Origin: Acidobacteriota bacterium
Lineage (GTDB): Bacteria; Acidobacteriota; Blastocatellia; Pyrinomonadales; Pyrinomonadaceae
Length of the DNA stretch: 64,000 nucleotides
Reading direction: 5' to 3'
NCBI GenBank assembly: GCA_019639195.1
Contig: JAHBSI010000001.1
Location: 682,001 to 746,000, forward strand
The position numbers were made by a program, and so were the translations under genes. Below are positions 29,176-37,741 of this stretch, one piece after another (position 1 is the first letter of the stretch; every line of letters starts with the position of its first letter). The notes beneath the pieces were generated by a model, which saw nothing but the letters and a program-made list of their open reading frames with translations, ran no database searches and had not been told where the DNA came from.

Positions 29176-30252
29176 TTAAATGGTTGTATTTTGTTGTGCT
29201 TCCGCGTCGGTTTGACGCCGTTTGCCGAAGAACCACGCGACAAATATCGACACCACATAAAGTGCCATCATCGGCGTTGCGAACAACATCATATTGGGGA
29301 TGTCCCCCGTTGGCGAGACCACTGCGGCAACGATCATTATGATCACGAGCGAGATCTTCCAGTGCTTTATAAGAAACCTTGGCGTTACGATGCCGATCCT
29401 CGCCAGAACATACGTGATCGCGGGCATCTGAAAGATGCCGCCCATTGCGAGCATTATGATAGTAATAAAATCAAGATAATCGCTCGCCTTCAGTAGCAGT
29501 TGGAAGTCGCTCCCTAACCCCAATAAATACCTCGCCGCCGGCGGAAACAGGATGTAATACGCAAAAGCAGCTCCGACAACGAACGAAATGGACGAAAGCA
29601 GGATAAAGGGCGTCACATACGATCTTTCGTGCTTGTAGAGCGCCGGCGAAATGAATCCCCAGATCTGCCATAGGAGAAATGGAACCGAGATCGCGATGGC
29701 CGCATAAAGCGCTACCGTCGCATAGAGCGTAAAAGGCTCGACGGTCGTCGTGACCGTCATCCGCTCGTCAGAATTGGGCGTTCCGATCGCCGTCTGTTCG
29801 AATTCGACAGGGAGACGAACGCCTGCCGATATTACTGCATTGTTCGTGATAAGCGGCTCGGTCGTAAAAAGCCCGAGCTTGCCCGCTTCATCACGCGTCA
29901 CGGTCGCCGCGACGCTTGCTCCCGCCGAAACGACGGTCGAGCCGACCTTCGTCGCACGGTCGAAAATGTATCGGCCGCTGTCGCCCTCTTTTATATTCGA
30001 GAGAGCGATGACGCTCTCGGTCCCCGTTCGGCCCTCGATCGGCAGCTGCTGCCGAGACGCGTCTGAGAGCGCTTCGCGAATCGGCACCGATAGAAAATTG
30101 TAGATCTTGTCCGAGAAGATCCAGCAGACGCCGAACGCGATGACGATGACGATGACCGAACGGACAAGGCGCTTGCGCAGTTCGTCCAAATGCTCCAGAA
30201 AGGACATTTGGCTACCGGCTTGTTCTTCGAGCTCTGCGGTTGGATCTGCCAT
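29176..30252 (-). CDS. tatC: Twin-arginine translocase subunit TatC with enlarged first periplasmic loop
   Basis: A 358-residue TatC, about 100 longer than E. coli TatC (258). Membrane helix 1 (RSVIVIVIAFGVCWIF) is preceded by the signal-recognising segment MSFLEHLDELRKRL. The usual IWGFISPALYKHER follows at residues 197-210. Between helix 1 and helix 2 there are about 110 residues (roughly 61-172) instead of about 20, forming a soluble periplasmic insert. TatC is the receptor for folded proteins with RR signals. It follows the TatA/B gene by 26 nt. Confidence 0.93.
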   Translation of the reverse strand: MADPTAELEEQAGSQMSFLEHLDELRKRLVRSVIVIVIAFGVCWIFSDKIYNFLSVPIREALSDASRQQLPIEGRTGTESVIALSNIKEGDSGRYIFDRATKVGSTVVSAGASVAATVTRDEAGKLGLFTTEPLITNNAVISAGVRLPVEFEQTAIGTPNSDERMTVTTTVEPFTLYATVALYAAIAISVPFLLWQIWGFISPALYKHERSYVTPFILLSSISFVVGAAFAYYILFPPAARYLLGLGSDFQLLLKASDYLDFITIIMLAMGGIFQMPAITYVLARIGIVTPRFLIKHWKISLVIIMIVAAVVSPTGDIPNMMLFATPMMALYVVSIFVAWFFGKRRQTDAEAQQNTTI

Positions 30253-30278
30253 TTTTTGGGAAGGGTTATCGTGAGGGC

Positions 30279-30671
30279 CTAGAGCCAGTTCCTCTTGTCG
30301 TTCGGGTCGGTCGTCTGAGCATGAGCAGCGGGCAAAACTTCCTGCTCCTGCAGCTTCGCAGGTACTTCGTCCGCGTCGAGCTCTCGGATCTCAGGCTCGG
30401 CGGGTGCCAGAAGATCCACATTCGCTTTCTGCCGCTCGACCACCTCGTTCTCGATGTCTTGTATTCGGAGAGCTTTCGTTTCCTCTTCGAAATTTACCTC
30501 GCGCTCCCAGGTCTCTTTGAATTCACTGGTCGTTGCTCGAAAATCCGCCAGCATCTTTCCTGCCTTGCGTGCGAATTCGGGAAGACGCCGCGGCCCGAGT
30601 AAAATGAGGGCCGCGAGACCGATCATCATCAGCTCCGGCGTACCTATTTCATTAAAAATGAGTAGTACCAC
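30279..30671 (-). CDS. Sec-independent translocase protein TatA/TatB
   Basis: A 130-residue protein with the TatA/B plan: short N-terminal helix (IGTPELMMIGLAALILLGP), the PRRLPEFARKAGK hinge and amphipathic helix, and a charged tail. The glutamate in GTPELM and tail length favour TatB-like function, but a bifunctional TatA is possible as no second copy is in the window. It lies between selD (13 nt) and tatC (26 nt). Confidence 0.88.
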   Translation of the reverse strand: MVLLIFNEIGTPELMMIGLAALILLGPRRLPEFARKAGKMLADFRATTSEFKETWEREVNFEEETKALRIQDIENEVVERQKANVDLLAPAEPEIRELDADEVPAKLQEQEVLPAAHAQTTDPNDKRNWL

Positions 30672-30684
30672 TTGCTTCCTCTCG

Positions 30685-31704
30685 TCAGCCGACCTCGATC
30701 ATCGTTCCATCCGCCATGCGAGGTCTGACTCGCCCGATGACGCGTGCCGTCTCGACACTATTTAGTATATTCTCCGCAGCGTCAGATGTCGTGCTGATAA
30801 GCAGGCCACCGGCAGTTTGTGGATCAAAAAGAGCACTCTGCATAACGCCCCCGACGCTTGGTGCGAATCGCACAGTGTCGCCTGTATAAACTCGATTGTT
30901 CCTGTCGCCACGCGTCAGCATCCCCTTTTCGATAAGCTCAAGTGTATCAATAATTAGCGGTACGGCATCGCTCTCGATCTCAAGCGTTACATCGCTCGCT
31001 TTCGCCATCTCAAATGCGTGGCCCAAAAGTCCGAAACCCGTAACATCGGTGCACGCGCTTGCGCCGAATTCGCACATTGCTTTTGACGCTTCTCGTGCCG
31101 ATGTCGTCATTGTTTTTGTAACGGCATCGATGGTTTCCTTCGACGCGACATCGCGCTTGATCGCCGTGTTGATCGCTCCCGTGCCGATCGGCTTCGTCAG
31201 AATAAGGACCTCGCCGGGCTTTGCGCCCGCATTTGTGAAGACGCGGTCGGGATGGATCGTTCCCGTCACCGCATACCCGAATTTCATTTCCTGGTCATCG
31301 ACCGAATGCCCGCCGAGGATAACGACACCTTCTGAGTTCATCTGTGTCTGGCCGCCAAGCAGGATCTTGCTCAGGATCTCCCAATCGCCCTTTTGCGGAT
31401 AGCAGACTATCGAGAGTGCCGAAAGCGGCCGGCCGCCCATCGCATAGACATCATTCAGGGCATTCACCGCCGCAACCTGGCCGTAAACGAATGGATCGTC
31501 CGAGACCGGCGTAAAGAAATCGACCGTCTGTACGAGCGCCGTTTCGTCATCAAGGCGCATTACGCCTGCGTCGTCGGAAGTCTCAAATCCGACGATCACA
31601 TTCTCGCTTGGCTGTTTTGGCAGCTTGCTCAAAACTTGAGCAAGATCGCTGGGTGCGAGTTTTGCCACTCAACCGGCGCAATTGACCATCTCGGTCAGAC
31701 GCAT
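30685..31704 (-). CDS. selD: Selenide, water dikinase SelD, a selenoprotein with in-frame UGA (Sec12)
   Basis: A 339-residue selenophosphate synthetase. The gene must be read through a TGA at 31669-31671. The N-terminus is MRLTEMVNCAGU, then VAKLAPSDLAQVL, placing U12 three residues before Lys15, just as catalytic Cys17 precedes Lys20 in E. coli SelD. A start after the TGA (GTG at 31668) would delete the active site. An AAGGAG site lies 8 nt before the ATG at 31704. A SECIS-like hairpin follows the UGA and a tRNA-Sec is at 54730. Later motifs include GGHSVDDQEMKFGYAV and CTDVTGFGLLGH. It starts 10 nt after the parB stop. Confidence 0.93.
31624..31644 (-). promoter_or_regulatory. SECIS-like hairpin in selD
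   Basis: CTTGCTCAA and TTGAGCAAG form a perfect 9-bp stem with a short loop (GTT, or AGTTT with 8 bp), starting 24 nt after the UGA. The spacing of UGA to apical G/U matches bacterial SECIS elements read by SelB. Confidence 0.7.
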
Positions 31705-31714
31705 CTTCTTCTCC

Positions 31715-32614
31715 TTACTCTCCTTTATTTTTCGTCAGCAATTCGTAAATGCGGTTCAGGTCGTCGATTCCGTAATATTCGATCTCGATCTTGCCGCCTG
31801 TACCCTTTTTCGCAGGCAGTATTTTGACGTTCGTGCTCAAATGCCGCATCATTCGCGTCTCGGCGACCTTTACATTCGGATCGACAACGCGGGCCTGCGG
31901 CTCTGCCCGTTCTTTTGGAGCTCGCTTTGCGGCCTTTACGCGACGCTCGGCCTCGCGAACCGAAAGGCCCTGTCCGACGATCTCATCAGCAACACTGCGT
32001 TGCACACTTGCATCATCACTCATTAACAAGGCCCGGCCATGGCTAAGGCTTAACTTCCCGCCGATCAGGTGTTTCTGCACTGCATCCGGCAGCTTCAAAA
32101 GCCGCATCGTCGTCGTGATCAGGGTGCGTTCCTTGCCGACGCGTTCAGCGATCTCTTCCTGTGTAAGTCCAATAGAATCAATAAGTTTGCGGAACGCGTT
32201 CGCCTCTTCGATCGGGTTCAGCTGCTGCCGCTGAATGTTCTCGATCAAGGCGATCTCAAGCAGTTTCTCATCCGAAACCTCTCTGATCGAAACCGGCACT
32301 TTTCGCAATCCCGCCTTCTGAGCCGCGCGCCAACGCCGCTCACCGGCAACGATCTGAAAGCGATTCTCACCGACAGGGCGAACAACTATCGGCTGAACGA
32401 TGCCGTTCGCACGTATCGAAGCAGCGAGCTCCTCCAGCTCATTCTCCGCAAAATTCACACGTGGCTGCTCCGGGTTCGGAGCGATAAGATCAATGTCCAG
32501 TTCATTTACGCGTGCAGAAGCCGCAGCTTCCGCGACCGGTGAAACGGCCGAAGTTGCCGGTTTTTCGTCGCCGAGCAAGGCACTGAGGCCGCGGCCGAGA
32601 GATTGTCTAGGCAT
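31715..32614 (-). CDS. parB: Chromosome-partitioning protein ParB
   Basis: A 299-residue ParB CTPase/DNA-binding protein. The N-terminal RGLSALLGD tail is typical. The CTP-binding domain has PEQPRVNFAENELEELAASI, GIVQPIVVRP and the GERRWRAAQKAGL motif. The helix-turn-helix is LTQEEIAERVGKERTLITTT followed by MRLLKLP, and a C-terminal dimerisation region ends the protein. ParB loads at parS near the origin and spreads to recruit condensin and guide segregation with ParA. Its start overlaps the parA stop by 8 nt. Confidence 0.95.
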   Translation of the reverse strand: MPRQSLGRGLSALLGDEKPATSAVSPVAEAAASARVNELDIDLIAPNPEQPRVNFAENELEELAASIRANGIVQPIVVRPVGENRFQIVAGERRWRAAQKAGLRKVPVSIREVSDEKLLEIALIENIQRQQLNPIEEANAFRKLIDSIGLTQEEIAERVGKERTLITTTMRLLKLPDAVQKHLIGGKLSLSHGRALLMSDDASVQRSVADEIVGQGLSVREAERRVKAAKRAPKERAEPQARVVDPNVKVAETRMMRHLSTNVKILPAKKGTGGKIEIEYYGIDDLNRIYELLTKNKGE

Positions 32615-33368
32615 GGGTTAAGATCTCCTTTGCAAGTCGCTGATAAGCTTCGGCTCCCTTTGATCTAGGATCGTAAACAAAGATCGGCTGGCCAAAGCTC
32701 GGGGCCTCCGCAAGCCGCACATTTCTCGGGATCACCGTCTCGAGCACCTGCGTTCCGTAGAAATCTCGCAGGTCCTTCGCAACTGCCGTCGAAAGATTCG
32801 TTCTTTCGTCGAACATCGTAAGGAGCAGGCCCTCGATCGCCAATGCCGGGTTCAACTCGCGTCGAAGACGCGCAAGCGTGTCAAAAAGCTCGGTCACACC
32901 CTCAAGCGCATAATACTCGCACTGTATCGGCACAAGGAGCGCGTCCGCCGCGGTCAGTCCGTTCAGCGTCAGAAGCCCGAGCGACGGTGGGCAGTCAATT
33001 AAAATATAGTGAAAATAGTCGCGAATCGGATCAATTATCGATTTTAGGGCCTTTGCGCGGTCCTCGCGATCGACCAGCTCAACTTCTGCACCGGCAAGAT
33101 TCTTGTCGGCCGGAACGACCCAGAACTTCTGGATCGCGGTCGGAAGCACCATTTCACGGATCGATTCGCCTCGGATCAACGCATCGTAAAGCGTTTTCTT
33201 CACGCTCGCACGAGCGATCCCGGAGCCGGAGGTCGCATTTCCCTGCGGATCACCATCGATCAGCAGAACTTTGCGGTTCTGGGCCGCGAGTCCCGCGGCG
33301 AGATTGACGGCGGTTGTGGTTTTTCCGACACCGCCCTTTTGATTTGCGATCGCAATGACTTTTCCCAT
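32607..33368 (-). CDS. parA: Chromosome-partitioning ATPase ParA
   Basis: A 253-residue Soj/ParA-type Walker ATPase. The deviant Walker A is NQKGGVGKTTTAVNLAAGLA at residues 8-27, and LIDGDPQGNATSGSG and ILIDCPPSLGLLTLNGL are conserved. It binds nucleoid DNA with ATP and is stimulated by ParB to move origins. parA-parB are overlapping and followed by selD-tatA/B-tatC in one apparent operon. Two parS-like palindromes lie just upstream. Confidence 0.96.
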   Translation of the reverse strand: MGKVIAIANQKGGVGKTTTAVNLAAGLAAQNRKVLLIDGDPQGNATSGSGIARASVKKTLYDALIRGESIREMVLPTAIQKFWVVPADKNLAGAEVELVDREDRAKALKSIIDPIRDYFHYILIDCPPSLGLLTLNGLTAADALLVPIQCEYYALEGVTELFDTLARLRRELNPALAIEGLLLTMFDERTNLSTAVAKDLRDFYGTQVLETVIPRNVRLAEAPSFGQPIFVYDPRSKGAEAYQRLAKEILTHA

Positions 33369-33485
33369 GTAGAACGGAAGAGAGGTTGGTTCGGGGTCCG
33401 AACTTTGCTGTCGGCCCTTGTGACACCTCGTAAAACTAAATTAGCACAGCGAAATATTGAAAAGCGAAGAGCGGGACGCGCAAAA

Positions 33486-33501
33486 TGTGGTACGTACCAC
33501 A
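33486..33501. promoter_or_regulatory. parS-like palindrome 1
   Basis: TGTGGTACGTACCACA is a perfect 16-bp palindrome, extendable to 22 bp (33483-33504). It keeps TGTnnnACGTnnnACA of the canonical parS (TGTTTCACGTGAAACA). It lies in the gap between the mnmG stop and parA. Confidence 0.6.
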
Positions 33502-33506
33502 TTTCA

Positions 33507-35429
33507 TTAGGAATTCTGCCATTTCAGGTCAGAATTGTGGTACGTACCACCTTTTTTCGCTTTTGCGTGCTGAAGAGCCGTTAAATGCACCAAAACCGTC
33601 GAAAGTGCCGCGTGCGTGAGGCCGGGAACCGTCCGAACTTGCCCAAACGTCCGTGGTCCTGCACGCTCGAGGCGTTCGATCATCTCGTTCGAAAGACCGC
33701 CGATCGTGCGGAAGTCGATACTTTCCGGCACCTTCAACGAATCGTGATGATTCACACGCTCAGCGGCCGCCGTTTGCTTCGCGATATATCCCGAGTACAT
33801 CGAATCTGCCAATGCAGCCTCAATATCGTCAAACCTTGCGCCCTCGACCGGCAAAAGTCGCGAAATAAATTCAGCATCAACGCCTTGCCGCATCGCGAGA
33901 TGCGAAAGCACGAACGAATCTCCAAGATCCGCTCCGAGCAGTTGAGCCGCGGCGGCGTATTGCGGGCTGGACCGCTTGAACCGCGTCATATCGAGCGCAT
34001 TCCGGATCTCGGCGATGCGATCACGTTTTGCGTTAAATCGCTGCCAATCTGAGTCGTTGATCAGGCCGATCTCCCGTCCCTTCGGCAAAAGGCGTCCGTC
34101 CGCGTTGTCGTGCCGCAGGCGAAGGCGGGCTTCTGCACGCGAGGTAAAAAGCCGATACGGTTCATCAACCCCGTGTCGGATGAGGTCGTCAGCGAGCACG
34201 CCGATGTAGGCCTCGTCACGGCCGAGAGTGAACGCATTTCGCTTAAGTACTGTGTTTGCAGCGTTTACACCAGCTAGAAACCCTTGACAGGCCGCCTCTT
34301 CATAGCCTGTTGTGCCGTTTATCTGCCCCGCAAGAAAAAGTCCGTCGAATCGCGTCGTCGCCATCGTCGGCCGCAATTCACGCGGATCAACAAAATCATA
34401 CTCGATCGCATACCCTGGCCGAATGATTCGGACCTCCCCCAAACCCTCGATCATGCGCAGCAGTTCCTGCTGCAGACCTGCGGGCAGCGACGTCGAAAAT
34501 CCGTTCAGATAGACCTCATTCGTGTTGTGGCCTTCCGGTTCGAGAAAGAGCTGATGCCGATCCTTGCCGGCAAATTTAACGACCTTATCTTCGATCGACG
34601 GGCAATATCTTGGCCCGATTCCCTTGATCTTTCCCGAGTAGAGCGGCGATTGGTTCAGGTTGCCGCGAATGGCGTCGTGAACCGCATTTGTCGTATAACC
34701 GATGTAGCAATCAAGTTGCGGCTGCTCGATCTTATCGGTCGAGAACGAAAAGGCAACAGGTTTTTCGTCCGGTGCCTGGCGTTCGAACGCATCCCAATCG
34801 ATCGTACGGCCATCAAGCCTCGGCGGCGTCCCTGTCTTGAGGCGTCCGACCGGAAAACCAAGACGCTTCAGATCCTCCGCAAGCTCGATCGAGGCAGGTT
34901 CGCCCGAGCGGCCGGCTGAGAATGTTCGACGGCCCGTATGGATCTTTCCGTTGAGAAACGTGCCCGTTGCAATGACAACGGCCATCGCCCCAAAACGCCT
35001 GGTATCTTCCAGCTCAACGCCTATAACCCTTTTATGCTCAACAATTAGCGAGACTACAGCACCTTGCTTCAACGTAAGGTTTGGCGTCGCTTCGAGCACG
35101 CGCCGCATTTCAGTGCGATAGAGCGAGCGATCAGCCTGGGCCCTCGGAGATCGAACCGCGGGCCCGCGTGAACGGTTCAAAAGCCGGAACTGGATTCCCG
35201 TACGATCGATAACGCGGCCCATAATGCCGCCGAGTGCGTCGACCTCCCGGACGACGTGGCCTTTTGCGATCCCGCCGATCGCCGGATTGCACGACATTTG
35301 CCCGATGAGGTCAAGATTCAGCGTGACAAGTGCAGTTTCCGCACCCATGCGCGCGGCCGCAGAGGCCGCTTCGCAGCCCGCGTGCCCCGCACCGATCACG
35401 ATCACATCAAACCTCTCGTCGAAACTCAT
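33507..35429 (-). CDS. mnmG: tRNA U34 carboxymethylaminomethyl-modification enzyme MnmG (GidA)
   Basis: A 640-residue FAD enzyme that, with MnmE, installs the 5-aminomethyl or carboxymethylaminomethyl group on wobble U34. FAD-binding DVIVIGAGHAGCEAASAAAR opens the protein; MSCNPAIGGIAKGHVVREVD and the second GidA signature (GYEEAACQGFLAGVNA) are conserved. The C-terminal helical domain recognising MnmE and tRNA is intact. The last residues contain the second parS-like palindrome. Its start overlaps the PIN-toxin stop by 4 nt. Confidence 0.97.
   Translation of the reverse strand: MSFDERFDVIVIGAGHAGCEAASAAARMGAETALVTLNLDLIGQMSCNPAIGGIAKGHVVREVDALGGIMGRVIDRTGIQFRLLNRSRGPAVRSPRAQADRSLYRTEMRRVLEATPNLTLKQGAVVSLIVEHKRVIGVELEDTRRFGAMAVVIATGTFLNGKIHTGRRTFSAGRSGEPASIELAEDLKRLGFPVGRLKTGTPPRLDGRTIDWDAFERQAPDEKPVAFSFSTDKIEQPQLDCYIGYTTNAVHDAIRGNLNQSPLYSGKIKGIGPRYCPSIEDKVVKFAGKDRHQLFLEPEGHNTNEVYLNGFSTSLPAGLQQELLRMIEGLGEVRIIRPGYAIEYDFVDPRELRPTMATTRFDGLFLAGQINGTTGYEEAACQGFLAGVNAANTVLKRNAFTLGRDEAYIGVLADDLIRHGVDEPYRLFTSRAEARLRLRHDNADGRLLPKGREIGLINDSDWQRFNAKRDRIAEIRNALDMTRFKRSSPQYAAAAQLLGADLGDSFVLSHLAMRQGVDAEFISRLLPVEGARFDDIEAALADSMYSGYIAKQTAAAERVNHHDSLKVPESIDFRTIGGLSNEMIERLERAGPRTFGQVRTVPGLTHAALSTVLVHLTALQHAKAKKGGTYHNSDLKWQNS
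33536..33551. promoter_or_regulatory. parS-like palindrome 2
   Basis: A second copy with a perfect 14-bp core GTGGTACGTACCAC (33537-33550), centred exactly 50 bp from copy 1. It lies inside the last codons of mnmG, as parS sites often do lie in genes. Confidence 0.58.
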
Positions 35430-35842
35430 TCACCCTCAAGCCCGATCAACGGTATCCTTTGCCGTCCATTCCGCCTATAGATCCTAAAATCACTATCAAA
35501 TGTAAAGATCGGTGCCCGAAACACTTCGCTCATCCTAACAAGACAAGCATCTGCCAAGGACATCGGCACCGACCGGTATTTCTGCATCAATGCCTTGATC
35601 CCGCCCAAATGTTCGCTTATCGCGAAGTCAACGATCAACGCATTTGCACTTATCAGCTCAAGAACGAGCTTTTCGCCATTGTACGTGTTACGCAATAAAA
35701 AACAGCATTCCGTGATCGTCGCTTCGCAGGTCAACAAGTTTGCATCAAGTGACTCAAAGATCTCTCGCGCGGGTCTGTGCCATTGGTCGTTCTTGCTAAG
35801 CAGAGCAACGATCGCTCCGGTATCGACAATAACTGACCTCAC
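35426..35842 (-). CDS. PIN-domain ribonuclease toxin (VapC-like)
   Basis: A 138-residue PIN-domain protein. The acidic residues expected for Mg2+ binding are present: Asp in VIVDTGAIVALL, Glu in ATITECCFLL, Asp in SLADACLVRM and Asp in IFTFDSDFRIY. Such toxins cleave RNA, often tRNA or rRNA. It starts with GTG, whose first G is the last base of the antitoxin TAG stop. Its own stop overlaps the mnmG ATG by 4 nt, so it is coupled to a housekeeping gene. Confidence 0.84.
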   Translation of the reverse strand: MRSVIVDTGAIVALLSKNDQWHRPAREIFESLDANLLTCEATITECCFLLRNTYNGEKLVLELISANALIVDFAISEHLGGIKALMQKYRSVPMSLADACLVRMSEVFRAPIFTFDSDFRIYRRNGRQRIPLIGLEGE

Positions 35843-36141
35843 TATCTGCCGAGCCCTTCGAGATACTTCTTGTGCTCACCCGCAAGGTCATCCGGCAAAC
35901 CCTCGACCGCACCAGCGAAGCGCTTGAACAGCGCTCTTCGCGCCGCCGCAGCCTTCTGATCGTCATTGTTCGGACGCCCCGACCTCCTGCTCTTCATGAA
36001 TTTAAGATCCGTCTCCTTGATCGCAAAGCTATTCCCGACACGCTCCGCCGGCAGCCTTCCCGCCGCGATAAGAGCCTGTACTCGGCGGACGCTAATGCGA
36101 AGCCTTACAGCCGCTTCCCTTGTGCCAATAAGATCGTTCAT
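35842..36141 (-). CDS. Helix-turn-helix antitoxin partner of the PIN toxin
   Basis: A 99-residue DNA-binding protein. The N-terminal excisionase/MerR-like HTH (IGTREAAVRLRISVRRVQAL then IAAGRLPAERVGNSFAI) covers residues 3-45. A basic, flexible C-terminus probably wraps the toxin. I start at the ATG at 36141 (MNDLIGTREA); 12 more codons are open upstream. Immediately coupled to the toxin by a one-base overlap. It probably autoregulates through the inverted repeat at 36161-36186. Confidence 0.78.
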   Translation of the reverse strand: MNDLIGTREAAVRLRISVRRVQALIAAGRLPAERVGNSFAIKETDLKFMKSRRSGRPNNDDQKAAAARRALFKRFAGAVEGLPDDLAGEHKKYLEGLGR

Positions 36142-36160
36142 ATCAAAAAGATAATAACAT

Positions 36161-36186
36161 AAACTATACGTCTGCACGAATAGTTT
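36161..36186 (-). promoter_or_regulatory. Candidate operator of the PIN toxin-antitoxin pair
   Basis: AAACTAT (36161-36167) and ATAGTTT (36180-36186) form a 7-bp inverted repeat with a 12-bp spacer (two helical turns between half-sites), 20-45 nt before the antitoxin ATG in an AT-rich promoter-like stretch. Confidence 0.42.
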
Positions 36187-36215
36187 TATGGGTCTGATCC
36201 CTTGCCGCCTGATGG

Positions 36216-37607
36216 CTACTTGCCGATGCAGAAGGTTGAGAAGATGCGTGTGAGCATATCTTCGGTTGTGGTTTCGCCGGTTATATCACCAAGGAAGCGT
36301 AGGGCGTTGTGGAGGCCGAGCAGCACGATCTCTTCACTTTGGTTTGCGTTCAGCGCGTCGATCGACTCACAGATCCCATCATGGGCCCGCATAAGAAGGT
36401 CGCAATGCCGCGCATCAGTAACAAGAAAGCCCCCGGACGAAAGGTCATTCGTTGCAAATGGCCTAACGATCGCTTCGCGTAGATCGTCGAGGCCCTCACC
36501 CGTCTTTGCAGAGATCGCTACCATCTTTTCGCGAAACTCAGCCAATGCCGGATCGCCTGCGGCCGAAAGCCGCTCAATGTCGCGGGACGCGTGCTTGTCT
36601 ATCTTGTTCAACGCGATGATGAAGTTCTGCTTCATTGCCGCACGGACAACATCGCGATCTTCATCCGTTAGCTCGGAATGTGCATCAAGCACGACAATTA
36701 CAAGGTCCGCGTCCGCCATCGCACCGCGAGCACGTTCAACGCCGATCTTTTCTACCGTATCTACTGTCTCGCGCAATCCCGCCGTATCGACGAGATGAAT
36801 GGGAATATCATTGACCGTAAACCGCTCGTTCAGTTGGTCGCGTGTCGTACCGGCGATGTCCGTTACGATCGCACGTTCTGAACCGAGCAGCCGATTAAAA
36901 AGACTTGATTTTCCGACATTCGGCTTTCCAACGATCGTTACATTTAGGCCATCGCGGATAAGATGTCCTGCCTTGTAGGTGTCAGCAAATTCAAGCGTTT
37001 TGGCCGCGATCTCTTTCAGCGAGTTCGCGATCTCATTCGTTTGAGAGGCCGGCAGGTCATCCTCGACGAACTCAAGCGCGGATTCGAGCACTACGATGAT
37101 GTTCAGAAGCTCGTCCTTTAGCGGCTGCAGACTGCGGGACATCTCGCCGCTGAGCTGCCTAACCGCCTGCCGAGCCGCAGCATTCGTCTGTGCGTCGATC
37201 AGGTCGCGTATGGCTTCGGCTTCTGAAAGGTCAAGGCGGCCGTGAGCAAGCGCTCGCAAAGTGAATTCTCCTGGCTCGGCCGCACGGCAGCCGAAAGCAA
37301 GGCAAATATCGATGACCTGTCGAAGAAGAACAGGCGAACCGTGACAGCTGATCTCGACAACATCCTCGCCGGTAAATGAATGTGGGGCCTTAAAGTAGGT
37401 TATAAGAGCCTTATCGATCGCCGCTCGATCCTTTGGGTCTCGCAATTCGGTGAGCATCGCCCTTCGCGGAACGAAGGCGTCTTTGCCGCGGCCCGAAAGA
37501 TCTGCGGCAACATCCAGCGCGCGGTCACCGCTCAAGCGGACAATACCGATCCCGCTGCGACCGGTAGGCGTTGCAAGCGCAACAATAGTCTTTCCCGAGT
37601 ATTCCAA
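36216..37607 (-). CDS. mnmE: tRNA modification GTPase MnmE (TrmE)
   Basis: A 463-residue GTPase working with MnmG on tRNA U34. The N-terminal folate-binding domain begins SGKTIVALATPTGRSGIGIV and includes VVEISCHGSPVLLRQVI. The G domain (near residues 220-380) has GKPNVGKSSLFNRL, IAGTTRDQL, DTAGL and NKID. The invariant C-terminal CIGK ends the protein, with the catalytic Cys. It is 74 nt upstream of the toxin-antitoxin pair, which separates it from mnmG. Confidence 0.97.
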   Translation of the reverse strand: MEYSGKTIVALATPTGRSGIGIVRLSGDRALDVAADLSGRGKDAFVPRRAMLTELRDPKDRAAIDKALITYFKAPHSFTGEDVVEISCHGSPVLLRQVIDICLAFGCRAAEPGEFTLRALAHGRLDLSEAEAIRDLIDAQTNAAARQAVRQLSGEMSRSLQPLKDELLNIIVVLESALEFVEDDLPASQTNEIANSLKEIAAKTLEFADTYKAGHLIRDGLNVTIVGKPNVGKSSLFNRLLGSERAIVTDIAGTTRDQLNERFTVNDIPIHLVDTAGLRETVDTVEKIGVERARGAMADADLVIVVLDAHSELTDEDRDVVRAAMKQNFIIALNKIDKHASRDIERLSAAGDPALAEFREKMVAISAKTGEGLDDLREAIVRPFATNDLSSGGFLVTDARHCDLLMRAHDGICESIDALNANQSEEIVLLGLHNALRFLGDITGETTTEDMLTRIFSTFCIGK

Positions 37608-37741
37608 AACAGAATCACCAATGTAATGCAGAAAGAAATATCAGCGGTACCACGCCCATGCCTTCAGGACCGGTTCAACCAACCAACGAAGAATAAACGA
37701 ACCTATCGAGTTGATTGAGATGCTTTGCGCTGAGTAAAACC

